From Ectobius pallidus (lineage: Eukaryota > Arthropoda > Insecta > Blattodea > Ectobiidae), in the NCBI GenBank assembly GCA_964059195.1, contig CAXKWD010000005.1, positions 45,585,825 through 45,649,824 of the forward strand: a stretch of DNA of 64,000 bases. The letters run 5' to 3'. The notes beneath the pieces were generated by a model. That model had not been told where the DNA came from. It ran no database searches and saw nothing but the letters and a program-made list of their open reading frames with translations. Below are positions 61,923 to 64,000 of the stretch, piece by piece. The position numbers and the translations under genes are program-made. Each line of letters begins with the position of its first letter. Within the stretch, counting starts at the first letter, position 1.

Positions 61923-62440
61923 CTTCTAAACTGTATTAATCGTGTATACACTGCCTGTCCTATACGGCTAATTTTGCGTACTCGGCGATATTACAGATGG
62001 CAGCACCTTTCACACCCAGACTGCTTCTTGTTTTTTGCTACGACATTGTTGATTATGTAGTGCTGTCACCGCCGTCTCATAATCACTGCATTCTAAACTG
62101 TATTACTCCTCGAGACGGCGGTGCTCATAATATAGTCTATCAATGCGTCAAATTAATTTACATTTATTTTAATTATTGCTCCAAAATTCCATTTCAAGGT
62201 AAGTGTCATATACTGGAATAATATTACGTTCTAAACAAATAACACCAGTATCTGTGTCTGTTGAATGCTTATTTTGATTAGTGATTGCTGCAATCTGGGT
62301 GTGAACTGTGTCGCCTGTACTGGATAAATTAGGCAATTTAACAATACTCTGAACTCCATCTTAAAATAAAGCATAGGACAGGCAGTGTAATTCTCGAGAC
62401 GGCGGTGACTTATACATAAATGCATCACGGCCAGCATAGT
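61923..62440. repeat. Cluster of short inverted and direct repeats upstream of the Myb-like gene
   Basis: CACTGCCTGTCCTAT (61949-61963) is the exact inverse of ATAGGACAGGCAGTG (62373-62387). TTCACACCCAGACTGC (near 62009) mirrors GCAATCTGGGTGTGAA (near 62289). CACCGCCGTCTC (near 62069) mirrors GAGACGGCGGTG (near 62112), which recurs directly near 62397. TTCTAAACTGTATTA occurs twice. It looks like a small palindromic element or MITE remnant. No gene in this stretch. Confidence 0.6.
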
Positions 62441-63289
62441 TTTATACTAGAATTCGTTGAGTTGGTATGAATGCAGAAATAATCTTCATTTAGTTAAGTG
62501 CCCCTTAAACTTCCGTGCTGAAATACGGACTCTTTTAAGAGCAGACTTAAATATAATAGAGCATTAACTAAGAGAGACTTAGGGCCGATTTCACCAGTCA
62601 CAACTTAATAAGATTCTTATGAAACTTGGTGTACCCATTTATAACGTCCATGGGAAGAAGCTTATTTATATTGGACAAAATCGATTGACCGGTACCGGAG
62701 TAATGCCCAATTTAGTGCCTATTTTATGGTAATGTATTAGAAAGGATTTATCAATTGCATATCAGTTCTCATGACAACATATTGTTTTACAGTGTTCCTA
62801 TACAGCTTTGGAAGTTGCAATACAGTTAGCTTTGACACATATGCTCATCAAACTAGACCTTTATTCTTCCATAAGCCCTGCTTAATGGATCGATCTGGTA
62901 CTTAACTCGAAATTCGATTAAAAAAAAGTAACTTGTTTTGAGCATATCATAATTGCTATTATCACTGATTAAAGAAAAGCATTCTGACACTTTGTTCCAT
63001 CGGTTTACCTGAGTTTATTTTAGTTTCTGTATAACTACTGTAGTAATTAGGCCTAAGTCTATATATTATTGTTTCGTTAAACAGAAAACTAATTGTTCAC
63101 CTCACATCATATATTTCACATGTACCATGAGTGTGTATAATTTGAGGTACAATATATCAATTTCTGAAATCGATGTTTCAGTGACATTTGTGTTGTTTTA
63201 GCTGAATGTGATCTCAATATGAGGTATACTCCTTCGGTACTACTATTATACTGCCAAAACTACTGATGATGATGATGATAATAATAATA

Positions 63290-63420
63290 ATAATACAATG
63301 AAATTGAAACAATCTTAACCGTTTATTATATTTTAGTACAAAAGAGACTGGCTTTCTGTTTTCAAGTCCGCAGGTTTGATTCCGGCCCAGGCCGATTGAA
63401 TTTATGTTCACATTTAAATG
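63290..63420 (+). repeat. tRNA-derived SINE remnant (right arm)
   Basis: GGTTTGATTCC at 63373-63383 with tRNA-like flanks (CTGGCTTTCTG, AAGTCCGCAGG, GGCCCAGGCCGATTG). An ATG/ATA microsatellite lies at about 63264-63296. Inverse of 59783-59905. Confidence 0.45.
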
Positions 63421-63449
63421 TGAATTATATGAATATAATTTAAATTATT

Positions 63450-63680
63450 CAGAGGAAAGCCAATTGGATCGGACACGAGGGACTCATACATGACGTCATC
63501 GAAGGGAAGATCAAAGGATCTGCTGGAAGAGGAAGGAGAAGAATACAACATATCGATGACATGAAAGATGGGAGGAGATACAGCAGATTGAAGGACGAAG
63601 CTGGAGATAGGGAACACTGGCGTCAAAATTCTTCGTACGAAGACACGGACCTGCCACTAGGCAGAATACTAAATAATTAA
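63450..63680 (+). pseudogene. LINE reverse-transcriptase C-terminal fragment (right arm)
   Basis: 77 codons on the + strand read QRKANWIGHEG through GRGRRRIQHIDDMKDGRRY and DREHWRQN to a stop at 63680. An in-frame stop lies just upstream. It is the inverse copy of 59522-59752 with a few substitutions (for example KGSAGR for KGTAGR). Confidence 0.8.
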
Positions 63681-63829
63681 ATGTGTTATCTCAGGTCAGT
63701 TGGTTTAAAGCCATGATATTCCTATTGGCAAAAGCTAGAGTAGCATTCATAATCATTGTTAAATATTCACACACTAACAAACTATAACAAAACCATTCAT
63801 GTATGAGGTTTCACAATATTTCAAACCTT

Positions 63830-64000
63830 CTATAATAGAGTTCTGAAATAATTATTAACGATTGACATTCTAACTTCATTGTTATTACGCTGACGTCCAG
63901 GAGAATCATGAGCACTAGCTACTTGACCTTCTCTCAACAGGTTCGTCCAGGGAAGAGGCAGTCTGACTTCAGGATCATCCGGAGGATCAGGATCATTCCT
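63830..64000 (-). CDS. Partial Harbinger transposase, C-terminal end (second copy)
   Basis: Fifty-six codons and a stop (CTA at 63830-63832 on the + strand) match the last part of the first transposase, with at least two replacements (NDPDPPDD for NDPVPPDD, and Gln for His before VASAHDS). The frame is open up to the window edge. The nuclease domain would lie beyond 64000, so whether this copy is intact cannot be seen. Confidence 0.85.
   Translation of the reverse strand, partial: RNDPDPPDDPEVRLPLPWTNLLREGQVASAHDSPGRQRNNNEVRMSIVNNYFRTLL

Larger units (their letters stand above)
57856..62581 (+). mobile_element. PIF/Harbinger DNA transposon region (left end present, right end interrupted)
   Basis: It starts at the terminal repeat beside the array and carries the two genes usual for the superfamily: a DDE transposase (+) and a Myb/SANT-like DNA-binding protein (-), arranged tail to tail. 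The left subterminal region has CTTAAG-type motifs (AGACTCTTAAACTTAAGAG near 57990). Similar ones occur near 62530-62580. The expected inverted right terminus (TGGTGAAATCGGCCC) is not in the window. A second element starts exactly there, so the right end is probably split by it. Confidence 0.8.
62582..64000 (-). mobile_element. Second PIF/Harbinger element, inverted, cut by the window edge
   Basis: It starts after TTA (62579-62581) with GGGCCGATTTCACCAGTCAC, the terminal repeat. From 62611 it is the reverse complement of the first element's 59202-60579. It shares the transposase 3' end, the LINE and the SINE fragments, but reaches its terminus without the Myb-like gene. It is thus either a shorter derivative or the ancestor into which the Myb-containing segment was not added. 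The other end is beyond 64000. Confidence 0.85.
62611..64000 (-). repeat. Right arm of the 1.4 kb inverted repeat
   Basis: Reverse complement of 59202-60579. See the left arm for content. Confidence 0.92.

Overview
The window is eukaryotic, AT-rich and dominated by repeats. It most resembles a large insect genome. The evidence is an intact BEL/Pao retrotransposon, PIF/Harbinger elements with a spliced transposase gene and a Myb/SANT-like partner, remnants of an insect-type LINE and a tRNA-derived SINE, and consensus GT-AG splice sites. The species cannot be named from the sequence. I see no bacterial genes, rRNA, complete tRNA or CRISPR.

1-57855: a head-to-tail tandem array (macrosatellite) of a 4.24-4.30 kb unit. 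There are eleven full copies and one truncated copy, numbered R1-R12 here. The unit is not a standard rDNA, histone or snRNA repeat. It carries four gene-like blocks: a signal-peptide-like ORF, two related Cys-containing blocks (A and B), a 131-134 bp exon-like block C, and a 209 bp exon-like block D with good splice sites. The array therefore looks like an amplified, largely decayed multi-exon gene. R9 alone keeps the signal-peptide ORF open. R5+R6 and R7+R8 form an almost identical 8,503 bp dimer.

2364-11042: a complete BEL/Pao LTR retrotransposon inserted into R1. It has 1,164 bp LTRs that differ at about three sites, a GTGGA target-site duplication and one long gag-pol ORF. The ORF is uninterrupted, but the reverse transcriptase active-site motif reads YVDY instead of the family's YVDD.

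57856-64000: nested PIF/Harbinger DNA transposons interrupt R12. A two-exon transposase with a complete DDE triad is on the + strand. A Myb/SANT-like gene is on the - strand with an apparent frameshift. A second, inverted Harbinger copy runs off the right edge. The shared segments form a 1.4 kb inverted repeat (59202-60579 against 62611-64000), and both arms carry the same LINE and SINE fragments. The left insertion point is a TTA inside the repeat unit, so the array may continue beyond the right edge.
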